A DNA stretch of 64,000 nucleotides from assembly GCF_029051645.1 (NCBI RefSeq), contig NZ_JAACFS010000005.1, forward strand, positions 1 to 64,000. Reading direction: 5' to 3'. The notes beneath the pieces are model-generated. The model was not told where the DNA came from and made no database searches. It saw only the letters and a list, made by a program, of their open reading frames with translations. The translations under genes were made by a program, and so were the position numbers. This document shows, in pieces, positions 41,475 to 49,835 of the stretch (positions are counted from its first letter, which is position 1; each line of letters begins with the position of its first letter). This stretch comes from Bradyrhizobium sp. CSA112 (GTDB lineage Bacteria > Pseudomonadota > Alphaproteobacteria > Rhizobiales > Xanthobacteraceae).

Positions 41475-41765
41475 TGTCTTGGGCCGCCTGACGATGTTCA
41501 GCGCAACGGTTTGATGGGTGCGGTAGCCCAGGCACTTTACTAGGGATCGCTGCGATCAACTTGATCAATGTTAAAAAACCGTTCCACCGACTGCTATTAA
41601 AATTGATACATCAAGATTGCCGGCTTTCCGAACGGCGCTTCGATTTTCATAATATGCGCGTCTCCGGCGAGAAAACCGCTTGGTTCAAATCGCCACCACC
41701 GCGCCCTAGACCCTGCGCGCGTATCTCGTCGGAGCACCACGTGCTTTTGGCTCGCGGGGCTTTGC

Positions 41766-42194
41766 ATGATCCCTTGGACCACCCAAGAAATCCGCCTACT
41801 CGTCGGCCTTTGGCCGAACGCATCAGCCGCACAAATCTCGAAGCGGTTGAACCGCTCGCGCGGGTCGGTATGCGGGAAGGCAATGCGGCTGCGCAGCGAT
41901 GGCGCGCTGCCGGCCAATGTGGAAAAGCATTTCGAAGTGAACCCGGCGGTGCAGATGCGGCCGGATCCCGCCAAGATAACGGTAACATCGATCAGTCCGG
42001 CAAAGCCGATGCTACCGATCGATGCCACCGTGCCGCCGTCGGAAATGCGGCATTGCTCGCTGATTGAACTCGACGGTGGTCAATGCCGCTGGCCGCTTGG
42101 CACGGTGGCCGAAGTGGCAACGATGTTCTGCGGCGGTGCTGTTGACCCAGGACGCGTCTATTGTAGGCATCATTGGCGGATGGCGTGCGGCTGA
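41766..42194 (+). CDS. GcrA-type cell-cycle regulator family protein
   Basis: 142 residues: MIPWTTQEIRLLVGLWPNAS then AAQISKRLNRSRGSVCGKAM, a Myb/SANT-like helix-turn-helix. A proline-rich linker leads to a C-terminal zinc-type module, SLIELDGGQCRWPLGTVAEV then MFCGGAVDPGRVYCRHH. This order is that of GcrA, which binds sigma-70 holoenzyme at methylated GANTC sites in Caulobacter. It is shorter and more divergent than GcrA itself, so an accessory paralogue is more likely than the essential gene. Confidence 0.8.
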   Translation: MIPWTTQEIRLLVGLWPNASAAQISKRLNRSRGSVCGKAMRLRSDGALPANVEKHFEVNPAVQMRPDPAKITVTSISPAKPMLPIDATVPPSEMRHCSLIELDGGQCRWPLGTVAEVATMFCGGAVDPGRVYCRHHWRMACG

Positions 42195-42231
42195 TGTCAG
42201 CCGCATCCGAACGATGCCGGCGGGAGGGTGC

Positions 42232-42495
42232 GTGAAATTGACCGCTGACCGGCCTTACTCAGATCCCGAAAAAGCAGCCCGTACACTCGTGGAGATCGCC
42301 AATACCGTCGAGGTCGTTCAGGATGGCCGGATCTACATCGAGCTGATCAACGGGCCGTTCCTGTTCCGCGAGAAAGGCACGCCGGAGGAATACAAGGCTG
42401 GTCTCGACCTAGCGATTGAGCGCGGTTGGCTCGAACTGCACGATAGCGGTACGTTCGTGAAGTTCACTAAGGCGGGGGCTGACCTGTTCGCCTGA
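42232..42495 (+). CDS. 'DRPYSDPEKAAR' small protein, intact copy
   Basis: 87 residues from GTG 42232 (GGAGGG just upstream; ATG 42214 is an alternative). MKLTADRPYSDPEKAARTLV, EIANTVEVVQDGRIYIELIN, GPFLFREKGTPEEYKAGLDL and AIERGWLELHDSGTFVKFTK. It looks like a winged-helix fold (helix, helix, wing with G-R-I-Y-I). Such proteins could bind nucleic acid, but this is a guess. A broken copy is at 40891-41141. Confidence 0.7.
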   Translation: MKLTADRPYSDPEKAARTLVEIANTVEVVQDGRIYIELINGPFLFREKGTPEEYKAGLDLAIERGWLELHDSGTFVKFTKAGADLFA

Positions 42496-42651
42496 TCAAT
42501 CCGCGCGTTCCTGCGCGCCGGACATCCGTCGAGAGATCGTGGAATTCAGCCACCGTGTCGCAATTATTTGCAATTCCGCGGCAGAAAAGTCGCGGGAACC
42601 AGCTCCGTGGTGTCCTGATTGATTGTCAAGTCACGAAGCTGGAGCAAATCA

Positions 42652-43053
42652 ATGCGATACGTTTTGGCCGCGCTCCTGGCAATAAGCGCGCTCTCAGTTC
42701 TCCCGGCCAAGTCGGAAGAAACTGAGCCCGCAACCAGTCTCGCCTCACTGGAACGAAACATCACGACGGGCTCAAGCCGGGCCGCCGTTCATCCCGACAG
42801 CGTACGAAACACGGCTTTGATCAAAGAGGATGAATTCGAGACGCCCGAGACGATTGCGATCATCGAAAAATCGCGAAGATCGCGAACGGACCGTTGTGAT
42901 GGACCGGTAGATTACTCAGCCATGAGCGAACTGCCGCTGAGCCCACGCGGCGCACTGACGCGGCTGCGCGATTGGCGCACCAGCCCCGCATGGAGGCGTC
43001 ACCTGACTTGTTCCACATCACGACGACACGCTCGCGAAGCGGGGGGCCGTTAA
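42652..43053 (+). CDS. Exported protein of unknown function
   Basis: 133 residues from ATG 42652 with GGAG upstream. MRYVLAALLAISALSVLPAK then SEETEP: a signal peptide probably cut after the AKS region. The body is polar without motifs, and the last 40 residues (TRLRDWRTSPAWRRHLTCST) are arginine-rich, unlike the rest, so the end may be frameshifted. Confidence 0.5.
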   Translation: MRYVLAALLAISALSVLPAKSEETEPATSLASLERNITTGSSRAAVHPDSVRNTALIKEDEFETPETIAIIEKSRRSRTDRCDGPVDYSAMSELPLSPRGALTRLRDWRTSPAWRRHLTCSTSRRHAREAGGR

Positions 43054-43183
43054 CTTTTGTTGTGGCGAGCGACCGCTCTCCGGTGCTGTGATTTCGGCGC
43101 GGCCCTTTCTGGTCACACGCAAGGGCTGGCCTCCAGGGGCCTTGGCTCCCTCCTCAGCCCCCACCGGAGTTGGGGCTCTTGGT
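43051..43183. repeat. Repeat R3, copy a
   Basis: TAACTTTTGTTGTGGCG … AAGGGCTGGCCTCCAGGGGC … GTTGGGGCTCTTGGTGC. The same blocks in the same order are at 44439-44568. Non-coding. Confidence 0.7.
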
Positions 43184-43363
43184 GCAGAGGCATCACTAAC
43201 TCTCGGGTCAAAATTTTCGTCGTAGGTCAGAGCGGCTCACTTTTACGGAGCCGACGGCGGAGTCATGGTCTGCCGCCGACCGCGACATAGATGCCGCACT
43301 CGCGGCGTCGGAGGCCTCCGGTTAGCGGTGGCGCGCTCACCGACGGCCGCTCCGTGGGTGAGT

Positions 43364-43396
43364 GGAGACGGCTCTACTCACCCCGGAGCCGTCTCC
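43364..43396 (+). terminator. Perfect hairpin GGAGACGGCTC / GAGCCGTCTCC
   Basis: An 11-base perfect stem with an 11-base loop, no T-run. The region 43184-43507 holds no supported gene; the hairpin may be a terminator or an RNA element. Confidence 0.4.
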
Positions 43397-43507
43397 ATCG
43401 CGGAGGCGTCTGTCCCTCCCGTCTACCCAAACCCACAGATGCTGAGCGGGATCATTCTTAACGAAAACGGCCCCTGGAGCGCGGGAGCCGTGAGTTTTAG
43501 AGTCGTC

Positions 43508-43978
43508 TCACTTTCTTGTGAGTGCAGCCATTTCTGTCGACTGCTTCCCCAACATGTCGGCCCGCCTTTTTGTAAATTCTACAATCACGTCGACAAATTG
43601 GAATGGCGACCTGATCGTCGCCAGCTTCTGGCTGAAGTCCAAAGCAAATCGCATGTTGGCTTGTGTCATTTCCAGAAGCTTCGCTTGATAAGCCACCATG
43701 TTTCCCGTCGCTGAAGCAAAATCAAACCCTCGTATCTGGCTGGGGCCGACTTGCACCGGATTCGCAGCGATGGGGGCCTCTTGTTTCTCGACGTTGGGAG
43801 CTTCTTCTTTCGGATCGTCATGAAGCTCAAGTGGCGACTCAATCGGCCCAGCGGCAACAGAGCGCAATAGATTGTCTCTCGCGCTTTTAACGACGGTCTG
43901 CTTCTTCCCATGGGCCCGCGTGGCTATGGCGGGGCTGCGGGCGCGCTTTGACGACTTGGCTGCTTTACGCTTACTCAT
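43508..43978 (-). CDS. Phasin-like protein, copy 2
   Basis: 156 residues from ATG 43978 (GGAG upstream). A basic, disordered start (MSKRKAAKSSKRARSPAIAT) leads to the phasin helix pair: GFDFASATGNMVAYQAKLLE, MTQANMRFALDFSQKLATIR and FQFVDVIVEFTKRRADMLGK, QSTEMAALTRK. This is the phasin_2 type that binds polyhydroxyalkanoate granules. An EcfG-like site lies 36 bases upstream. Confidence 0.8.
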   Translation of the reverse strand: MSKRKAAKSSKRARSPAIATRAHGKKQTVVKSARDNLLRSVAAGPIESPLELHDDPKEEAPNVEKQEAPIAANPVQVGPSQIRGFDFASATGNMVAYQAKLLEMTQANMRFALDFSQKLATIRSPFQFVDVIVEFTKRRADMLGKQSTEMAALTRK

Positions 43979-44013
43979 CTGAGGCTCCAAAGGTCGTAGA
44001 TCTTTGAAGAGAC

Positions 44014-44038
44014 AACAGGCCTTGTGATCTAGCGTTCC
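44014..44038 (-). promoter_or_regulatory. EcfG-like promoter (GGAAC-N16-TGTT)
   Basis: On the minus strand GGAAC is at 44038-44034 and TGTT at 44017-44014, upstream of phasin copy 2. Confidence 0.6.
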
Positions 44039-44186
44039 AAACGCGAGATTATGGGAGCCGCAAGGAAAGCCTTTGCGCACGATGCGGGTTTTCCTCCAGC
44101 GGTTGGGGCACCTTTCGGCTGAAACCCTTAATGGCACCGCGGTTGGTGGTATTGGACGGTGGTTTGGTTGGCTTGGGGTCGAAGCT

Positions 44187-44373
44187 CTAACTAAGATCGG
44201 GCTTAAAGCCCGCAGGCATCGCGGGCCCGTCGTCCGGATCAGCGGCATCGACCTTGTTGCAGGCCGGGCAAGGTGCGCCAGCGCCGCCGCAACCGCAGGC
44301 CCTTTCATCCCAAGAACCGCCGATCCAAATGGTTTTCGCAGACCCACCGCGTGTTGTCGCACCAGTACCGCAT
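44187..44373 (-). pseudogene. 'RYWCDNTRWVCE' cysteine-rich protein, frameshifted
   Basis: MRYWCDNTRWVCENHLDRRF in one frame, then RACGCGGAGAPCPACNKVDA and MPAGFKPDLS in another. The second part has C-G-C-G-G-A-G-x-P-C-x-x-C, a zinc-knuckle-like motif as in DnaJ-type small proteins. One frameshift near 44305. Confidence 0.7.
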
Positions 44374-44438
44374 CGCCTCGCGCCCTCCAGCAAACCAATG
44401 TCGGTGCAGTCAATGCGTTCCGCTACCGAACCTGCGGT

Positions 44439-44568
44439 TAACTTTTGTTGTAGCGGAAGACGGCTATCGGGTGCTGTGATCCCCGGGGTAGCTCTTTGTG
44501 GGTGAAGGGCTGGCCTCCAGGGGCCTCAGCTTCCACGTCCCGGAGCTGGGGCTCTTGGTGCCGGGCGT
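44439..44568. repeat. Repeat R3, copy b
   Basis: Matches 43051-43183 block by block. Confidence 0.7.
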
Positions 44569-44572
44569 GTGC

Positions 44573-44791
44573 TCAATTTACGCCGCGCGTTTCCTGTTTG
44601 ACCGTTCCTCGACGGGTTTCCAGCGCCTTTTCATAGTTGTCCGCGAACCTCTCAATGCTGTGGGCCCACATCCCCAGCATTGAGACCTGAAAGAGCATGA
44701 GCGGCTTCAAGGCAATCATGCTGCTTGCGGCCGCGGCGGTGATGCGCGGGTCGCGCGCTAAATGGTCTGCGTCAGCGGTCTTGTCTGCCAT
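44573..44791 (-). CDS. Small phasin-like helical protein, 72 residues
   Basis: AAGGAG lies before ATG 44791. MADKTADADHLARDPRITAA, AASSMIALKPLMLFQVSMLG and MWAHSIERFADNYEKALETR. One amphipathic, methionine-rich helix pair similar in feel to the middle of phasins (LLxFQxxMLxxWA.sie.fa.ny). It lies next to phasin copy 2. Function by likeness only. Confidence 0.6.
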   Translation of the reverse strand: MADKTADADHLARDPRITAAAASSMIALKPLMLFQVSMLGMWAHSIERFADNYEKALETRRGTVKQETRGVN

Positions 44792-45368
44792 GCTGTTCGC
44801 TCCTTCGCACTGGTGTTATGGCCGAAACCTGAGTGTCGGGTTGTGCACTGCCGGATTTTAAGCATTGACCCAAAGCTTGATCTGCTGCGGCTCTCGCAGC
44901 TCGGTCGTCATGCAACTTGTCTAGGCTTCTCAAGTAAGCGACTGCAGCTATTTGCAAGAGAGCGAAATCGTATTCGCAGGTACCACGAAGATGGGTGACG
45001 TAGCGATGGAGGGCGGAACACCTGTTATCGTCCTCGCTGACACTGCTGTGGCGCAGCAAGTAGTTCCGCCAAGCGAATGCACACGCGCCCTCTCTGGCCG
45101 GAGAAGTCATGGGCACCTCCCGATTTTTTTAAGAAAGAATGACCAGCCGTTTCGTTCCGCGACTTTGTCAGGTGTAATGTTGTTCCGCAGCTGCACTGCA
45201 AGGTGTTTGCGCGCGAGCAATGTGGTTGCTGCAGTCGGCGAGGTCAGCGCTGCTCCGAGCTAACTTTTACGAATGTTCCGCTCTTGCCGAAACCGTCCTG
45301 CACCGAAGGTAGGCGCGGGGCGGATCTCTAAGCGAGTGACGACGTCCGCAACGATGCGGGGCGCGGAC
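44792..45368. other. Stretch without a supported gene
   Basis: A minus-strand frame (45116-44772) contains IAAVAYLRSLDKLHDDRAAR, which has some protein feel, but it lacks a ribosome site and known relatives. Nothing else is seen. Confidence 0.35.
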
Positions 45369-45572
45369 CTACTGTTCGGGCGCTTCTGCGGCTGGCAATT
45401 GTGCGCTGCCCTGCCACTCTGCATAACGCTCGCCTAACTTGTCGTACTCCTCAGCGAGCCGCAGCAGTCGGCACATTTCTCGCGGGGCGGCATAGCGCAA
45501 TTGCTTCGCTTTCGCGCGGGTCGCCTTTGCGCGGTCACGCCAGTACTTCGGCTGTTTGACTGGATCATGCAT
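45369..45572 (-). CDS. Small charged helical protein, 67 residues
   Basis: MHDPVKQPKYWRDRAKATRA, KAKQLRYAAPREMCRLLRLA then EEYDKLGERYAEWQGSAQLP. The 'P.yWRdRAe..Ra.A......e....ll.iAedYd.la.ra' pattern is that of a common short rhizobial protein of unknown function. The start is a choice between two ATGs. Confidence 0.55.
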   Translation of the reverse strand: MHDPVKQPKYWRDRAKATRAKAKQLRYAAPREMCRLLRLAEEYDKLGERYAEWQGSAQLPAAEAPEQ

Positions 45573-45644
45573 GCAGCCGGTAGAGCAAACGTCACACCCA
45601 TCGTCCCAAACATTTGTGAAGAGAAGCTGGTCATGCCCACTCAC

Positions 45645-46070
45645 GAATTATTTCTAAGTAGAAGGAATTCGGTGTTTAGGAACATCCGCATTCGCGGAGC
45701 ATAGTCGCGGCGGCTGCCGATGCTCCGTCGGTCAGCCCCTTCCGCTGCCGGCCGTGACATCCTCCAAGGTCACGCGGCCGGCGCGGATTGATGTCGCGAT
45801 CACATTTTTGGAACGATTTTTTTGCGAGAGATTTTCCGCGATGGCAGCCCTCGACGTGTCCGCCGCACGTCCGTCCCCCAAGGGCGCCCTTCCACCCCGG
45901 CCCCGCGCCAGTCGGTGAGCCGGCGTGGATTGGGACCTAGCTCCCCCATGTCAGCCTCCCCAAGGTACGGAAGCAGCTTCGGGTCGACCGGATAATCGCA
46001 CAAATGGCAATTTGCTCACCACTGCGTCGCGGGGATTCGCAATCCCATATTGGACACCTATTTACGGGCC
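45645..46070. other. Stretch without a supported gene
   Basis: Only chance frames are seen, with a run of T (45822-45830) in the middle. Confidence 0.4.
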
Positions 46071-46427
46071 ATGCTCAAATCGAAGTACCTTCCCTGCATC
46101 CCCACCCGCGGCACCAAGGTTCCTGACCGGGCGGAGTGGATCCACGAAATCAAGCACGACGGCTACCGCCTGATCGTTCAGCGCGAGGACAAGCGCCTGC
46201 GGCTGTTCACCCGCAACGACCACGACTGGAGAGATATCCGCGGATCGTCGAGGCCGCGCTGCGCGTTTGTGATCGACGGCGAGGCGGTGCTGCTCGGTGT
46301 TGACGGCATCTCAGACTTCAACGGCCTGCACTCCCGCCGGCACGATGCCGAGGTCGAGTTTTACGCCTTCGATATGTTGGTCCCAGCGACAGAGACGATC
46401 TGCGGTAGCAATTCGTCCATCGGTTGA
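46071..46427 (+). pseudogene. ATP-dependent DNA ligase, N-terminal scrap 2
   Basis: MLKSKYLPCIPTRGTKVPDR then WIHEIKHDGYRLIVQREDKR (motif I with catalytic Lys), LRLFTRNDHDWRD, a dam­aged link, FVIDGEAVLLGVDGISDFNG and VEFYAFDMLV. The frame ends after 118 residues; relatives have 300 or more. The C-terminal part is replaced by a piece of trbI. Confidence 0.8.
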
Positions 46428-46435
46428 ACGCGATG

Positions 46436-47025
46436 GCCGAGGTCGGCCTCTCGCCGGAAACATATCGGATGGCTCGCGGCCTTATTCCAGCCGCTCTCAT
46501 TACTGGAATTCGCTCCGATCTGCCGGGGCAGATCACGGCGCAGGTAACTGAAAATGTTTTCGATACCCCGACAGGACGAGTTCGTCTTGTCCCACAGGGA
46601 GCACGTTTGATAGGGGTCTACGATAGTCAGGTCGCGTTCGGTCAGTCGCGTGTGCTTCTGGTATGGACCCGCCTGATCATGCCCAATGGCCGATCGATTG
46701 TCCTGGAACGTCAGGCCGGTGCTGACACCGCCGGCTATGCCGGTCTCGAGGATGGGGTCGACAATCATTGGGGTGCCCTGTTCAAAGCCGCGCTTCTGTC
46801 AACGCTGTTGGGTGTTGGCAGCGAGCTAGGAGCTGGCTCTGATGCCGGCAACAATGGCGACATCATCCGGGCGCTTCGCCGAGGGTCAAGCGAAACTTGA
46901 ACCAAACTGGCCAGAAAGTCGTTCAACGTAATCTCAACATCCAGCCAACGTTGACAATCCGGCCGGGTTTCCCGGTGCGGGTCATCGTCAATCGTGACCT
47001 GGTGTTGGAGCCTTACAAGGGTTAG
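46436..47025 (+). pseudogene. trbI: TrbI/VirB10-type conjugation protein, C-terminal part, frameshifted
   Basis: Frame one gives GLIPAALITGIRSDLPGQIT, RVRLVPQGARLIGVYDSQVA, FGQSRVLLVWTRLIMPNGRS and LLSTLLGVGSELGAG. A frameshift near 46898 leads to LNQTGQKVVQRNLNIQPTLT and IRPGFPVRVIVNRDLVLEPY KG. This is the periplasmic beta-barrel of TrbI, part of a type IV secretion channel for plasmid or ICE transfer. The N-terminal half is replaced by the ligase scrap. Confidence 0.85.
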
Positions 47026-47035
47026 GGAGACACAC

Positions 47036-47233
47036 ATGGCGAAGCTCAGGCTCGGCGTCATCGCTGGCGATAAACCGGTGAAGCTGACAATCGAGCTTCC
47101 CGCAACCGTGCATCGCGATCTGCTTGCTTACGCCGAGGTGCTTGCAAAAGAGACCGGCCAGTCTATCCATGATCCGGCAAAACTGATTGGGGCTGAAATC
47201 CTATATCATGATGGAATGATTGTCGTCATCTAA
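47036..47233 (+). CDS. DUF2274 protein, altered end
   Basis: 65 residues: MAKLRLGVIAGDKPVKLTIE, LPATVHRDLLAYAEVLAKET then GQSIHDPAKLI. DUF2274 genes stand directly behind trbI in many trb operons, as here (10-base gap). A ribbon-helix-helix-like fold is possible. The usual end (APML.RFM.TDR.F) is replaced by GAEILYHDGMIVVI, so the 3' end was exchanged or frameshifted. Confidence 0.75.
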   Translation: MAKLRLGVIAGDKPVKLTIELPATVHRDLLAYAEVLAKETGQSIHDPAKLIGAEILYHDGMIVVI

Positions 47234-47289
47234 CAGCGGGTTCATTCTCTAACTGCAGATTCCTTCTCTAACTAATGTTTGGAGCGAAT

Positions 47290-47481
47290 ATGGGCGAAGT
47301 TATTCGATTTGTCCCAAAGTCTGAGCGCGAGCGAGCCCGCCTAATTCGAGAGGCCCGCGCGATATACGAGAGCGTCTTCCCGCCGGCTGATCCAGTCAGC
47401 GAGCAGAAAGACAAGGCACCGGTAAGTCATACGGTCAGCGGCGCCAATACCCATCGTAGCGACGGGGTTCTCCTGTCGTGA
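47290..47481 (+). CDS. Small protein, 63 residues, 'MGEVIRFVPKSERER'
   Basis: Start at ATG 47290 with GGAGCGA upstream. MGEVIRFVPKSERERARLIR then EARAIYESVFPPADPVSEQK. A strongly charged helix and a polar tail. I recall close relatives in Bradyrhizobium transfer regions. The stop overlaps the GTG of the next gene. Confidence 0.65.
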   Translation: MGEVIRFVPKSERERARLIREARAIYESVFPPADPVSEQKDKAPVSHTVSGANTHRSDGVLLS

Positions 47482-47687
47482 TCAAGATCATCGCCGTGCT
47501 CTGCAGTCTCTCCTATCCGGCAAATTGCCGCGAGCAGACCGTCACCACCTCGGACTTCGCTGACGTCTCGATGCAGGCCTGCCTGATTGGCGCGCCGCAG
47601 CTCGCCGAGTGGATGAGGCAGCATCCGGCCGAGCGCCTGGCGGCATGGCGCTGCGTGATTGGCAAACAGGACGGCAGGGGGGCTTAG
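47478..47687 (+). CDS. Small secreted-type protein, 69 residues
   Basis: GTG 47478 overlaps the stop of the gene before it (GTGA). MIKIIAVLCSLSYPANCREQ, TVTTSDFADVSMQACLIGAP and QLAEWMRQHPAERLAAWRCV IG. Hydrophobic start, four cysteines (CREQTVT…ACL…WRC…) typical of a small exported disulfide protein; relatives in Rhizobiales carry the same 'W...HP.....W.C' end. Function unknown. Confidence 0.65.
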   Translation: MIKIIAVLCSLSYPANCREQTVTTSDFADVSMQACLIGAPQLAEWMRQHPAERLAAWRCVIGKQDGRGA

Positions 47688-47832
47688 GGTAGAAAGCAGC
47701 TTTCCTCGCGGGAGTCGCGGCCAATCCGATCGGCGTCGCGTTGTGAATGCGAGCTATTCTGAGTCTGACCCCACATCGACCTCCCGTGCGACCGGCGTAG
47801 CATCGCCTTGCTGGTGAGTTCGTCGCCCGCAC

Positions 47833-48144
47833 CTATATTTCTTGAATATCTGTTTTGACCGGGGCGTCGGACCTGGCTACGGGCCGGTCCATCTGCCAAA
47901 AGCTCCATATCCTGGCTCTCGACGAGACGTGAGGCGGCGCAAGGCGGACCGGGGTATCGTCGACCTGGATCTCGAAATTGTCAAACACGAAGGGAGTGCG
48001 TAGCGAAGTGGTGGTGGAGTTGTGCTTACCGCTTCCTACGAAGCCAAGGCGTTCAAGAACTATACCAACCTGACGCTGGTTATTCAGATTAGTGAAGTCG
48101 TTGTCGGTCAAACGCTTCATCGCCCGGCTCATTCGGCCGTGCAT
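47833..48144 (-). CDS. Hypothetical protein, 103 residues
   Basis: MHGRMSRAMKRLTDNDFTNL then NNQRQVGIVLERLGFVGSGK, TSLRTPFVFDNFEIQVDDTP. Codon use looks like protein and the sequence is balanced, but I recognise no family and see no ribosome site. Confidence 0.4.
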   Translation of the reverse strand: MHGRMSRAMKRLTDNDFTNLNNQRQVGIVLERLGFVGSGKHNSTTTSLRTPFVFDNFEIQVDDTPVRLAPPHVSSRARIWSFWQMDRPVARSDAPVKTDIQEI

Positions 48145-48214
48145 TCCATTCTGAGGAGGCGAGAGAGGTCGCCTGTTTCATGACATGGCCGGCAAGCCGG
48201 CTCCGGCGCAGCTC

Positions 48215-48400
48215 TCAGCGCACCGTCGGGTGGCGGCTCCTCGCGCCTACCTTCGGCAGATCGGCCAGGCGACTTTTCAGTCGCGGTGCGACGAAATCCA
48301 GAAAGGCACGCAGCTTGAGCGGCATGAAGCGGTTGGATGCATAGACGAGGTTCACCGGCACCGGCGCGGGCTCAAACTCGTGCAGCAGGATAGCTCGGCT
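48215..48400 (-). pseudogene. LysR-type regulator, C-terminal scrap
   Basis: HEFEPAPVPVNLVYASNRFM then PLKLRAFLDFVAPRLKSRLA. This is the end of a LysR effector domain (P..P....V.YP..R....K.RAF.DF...). The DNA-binding part is missing; the thioredoxin-like gene ends at 48401, immediately upstream. Confidence 0.75.
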
Positions 48401-48955
48401 TTATTCGTCCTTCCATTTGATCGAGCAGCCAATAGACGCCTTTTGGTCAGCCGGCGCCACACCGGTGGTCGCAATCGCGCGCATGGCCTCGACAAGCTCT
48501 CGGGGCGCCCCCGCGCGAGGCGGAGTTGTGCGGCCTTCGTCGAGCCGGCCGCGATACTTGAGCTTGCGGTCGGCATTGTAACCGAAGAAGTCCGGCGTAC
48601 AGACCGCCCCATACGCCCGAGCGACTGTCTGGGTCTCGTCGTGGAGATATGGAAACGGGAAATCATGAGCCTTCGCGAAACGCTTCATATTCTCAAATGA
48701 GTCTTCGGGATAGCTCGCCGCATCGTTCGAGCAAATCGCCGCAAAGCCTATGCTCTCCGACACCAGCACGCGGGCGTCCGAAACCATGCGGTCGATCACC
48801 GCTTTAACATAGGGACAATGGTTGCAGATGAAGACGACGACCGTGCCTTTTTCGCCCGCAACGTCGTCCAGTGCGTAAGTCTTGCCGTCGGTGGCCGGAA
48901 GCCGAAACTCCGCCGCCGGCGTATCAAGACCAACTTGGGTAGCTGTTGTCGCCAT
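48401..48955 (-). CDS. Thioredoxin-like AhpC/TSA-family protein
   Basis: 184 residues from ATG 48955, six bases behind AAGGAGG. MATTATQVGLDTPAAEFRLP then VVFICNHCPYVKAVIDRMVS: the C-x-x-C redox pair (CNHC) and cis-Pro region (YGAVCTPDFFGY) of the peroxiredoxin-like thioredoxin fold. It should reduce disulfides or peroxides in the cytoplasm; there is no signal peptide. Typical length. Confidence 0.9.
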   Translation of the reverse strand: MATTATQVGLDTPAAEFRLPATDGKTYALDDVAGEKGTVVVFICNHCPYVKAVIDRMVSDARVLVSESIGFAAICSNDAASYPEDSFENMKRFAKAHDFPFPYLHDETQTVARAYGAVCTPDFFGYNADRKLKYRGRLDEGRTTPPRAGAPRELVEAMRAIATTGVAPADQKASIGCSIKWKDE

Positions 48956-49194
48956 ATCGCACCTCCTTGTGCCCAAATATGCTGACGACGGCCTGTCGGG
49001 GCACAGTTTCCAAAGCCTGCTCGCCAGTCGCGTCGTTTTGGCCATACGTCAGTCATTTCCGGTCGACCCTTAACAGCCGGCATTTGGACGAGCGCGGGAT
49101 TTCGTCGGTGCGGGCCACTTTCGGACAAACTTTGCTGAAGAGCCTTCAGGAGAAGCCCATAAATAATCAGCGCCAAGGTTATACGCTACAGCCG

Positions 49195-49701
49195 CTACCG
49201 ACCGCCTCGCCACGCGGTCAGGCGCGGGATCCAACGCGGCACATTGATGCGAAAAGCTTGGTATTCCGCCCCGAATGAATTTTTTAGCGTCGGCTCCTCG
49301 TAGCCCACGACAAACAGGTGGCAGACGAGGCAGAAGGCCGCGCCGTAGGCGAACAGCCGCCAATCGCCAAACAGGACCGCCTGGCCGAAAATGACGGCGG
49401 CGACCGCCACGTAGATTGGATTGCGCACGTAGCGATAGAGGCCGGTAACGACGAGGTGTTGGGTCGGGGCGATCGGCGCTGGCGTGCCGAGCCCCTGCAG
49501 CGCGAAACGCCCGAATGAATCCACGAGCCCGGATACGCCGGCAAGAATTAGCGCGGAGCCGACGAAGCGCGTGAGCTCGACGCCGAGAAACGACAACCTA
49601 AACTCCCAGTGCGAAATCCACCACGGCACCACCCCGGCCACCACGCAGGGCACGAACACGAAGAAGATGGCGGTGCCGATGACGGCGGCGGTTCTTCGCA
49701 T
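49195..49701 (-). CDS. Isoprenylcysteine carboxyl methyltransferase-family membrane protein
   Basis: 168 residues from ATG 49701. Four membrane segments (VIGTAIFFVFVPCVVAGVVP; LTRFVGSALILAGVSGLVDS; VAVAAVIFGQAVLFGDW; AYGAAFCLVCHLFVVGYEEP). The SAM-binding signature is HLVVTGLYRYVRNPIYVAVA and, at the end, EEPTLKNSFGAEYQAFRINV PRW. The family methylates lipids or lipid-linked substrates; the substrate here is unknown. The start is not supported by a strong ribosome site. Confidence 0.85.
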   Translation of the reverse strand: MRRTAAVIGTAIFFVFVPCVVAGVVPWWISHWEFRLSFLGVELTRFVGSALILAGVSGLVDSFGRFALQGLGTPAPIAPTQHLVVTGLYRYVRNPIYVAVAAVIFGQAVLFGDWRLFAYGAAFCLVCHLFVVGYEEPTLKNSFGAEYQAFRINVPRWIPRLTAWRGGR

Positions 49702-49835
49702 GGACACGATCCATTCTTTGCTATTATAGCGCTCCGCACCGGGAGCGTCAGGTCTGCCTTGGATCAAACCCGGATGTGGAGGGCCGCTCGGCCTTGCCCT
49801 GCCCAAGTCCGCTGTATCGAATAGGCGATTAGACC

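Noticed and set aside
43979..44413. N-terminal extension of phasin copy 2
   Set aside because: It crosses a recognisable frameshifted cysteine-rich gene in another frame and the EcfG-like promoter.
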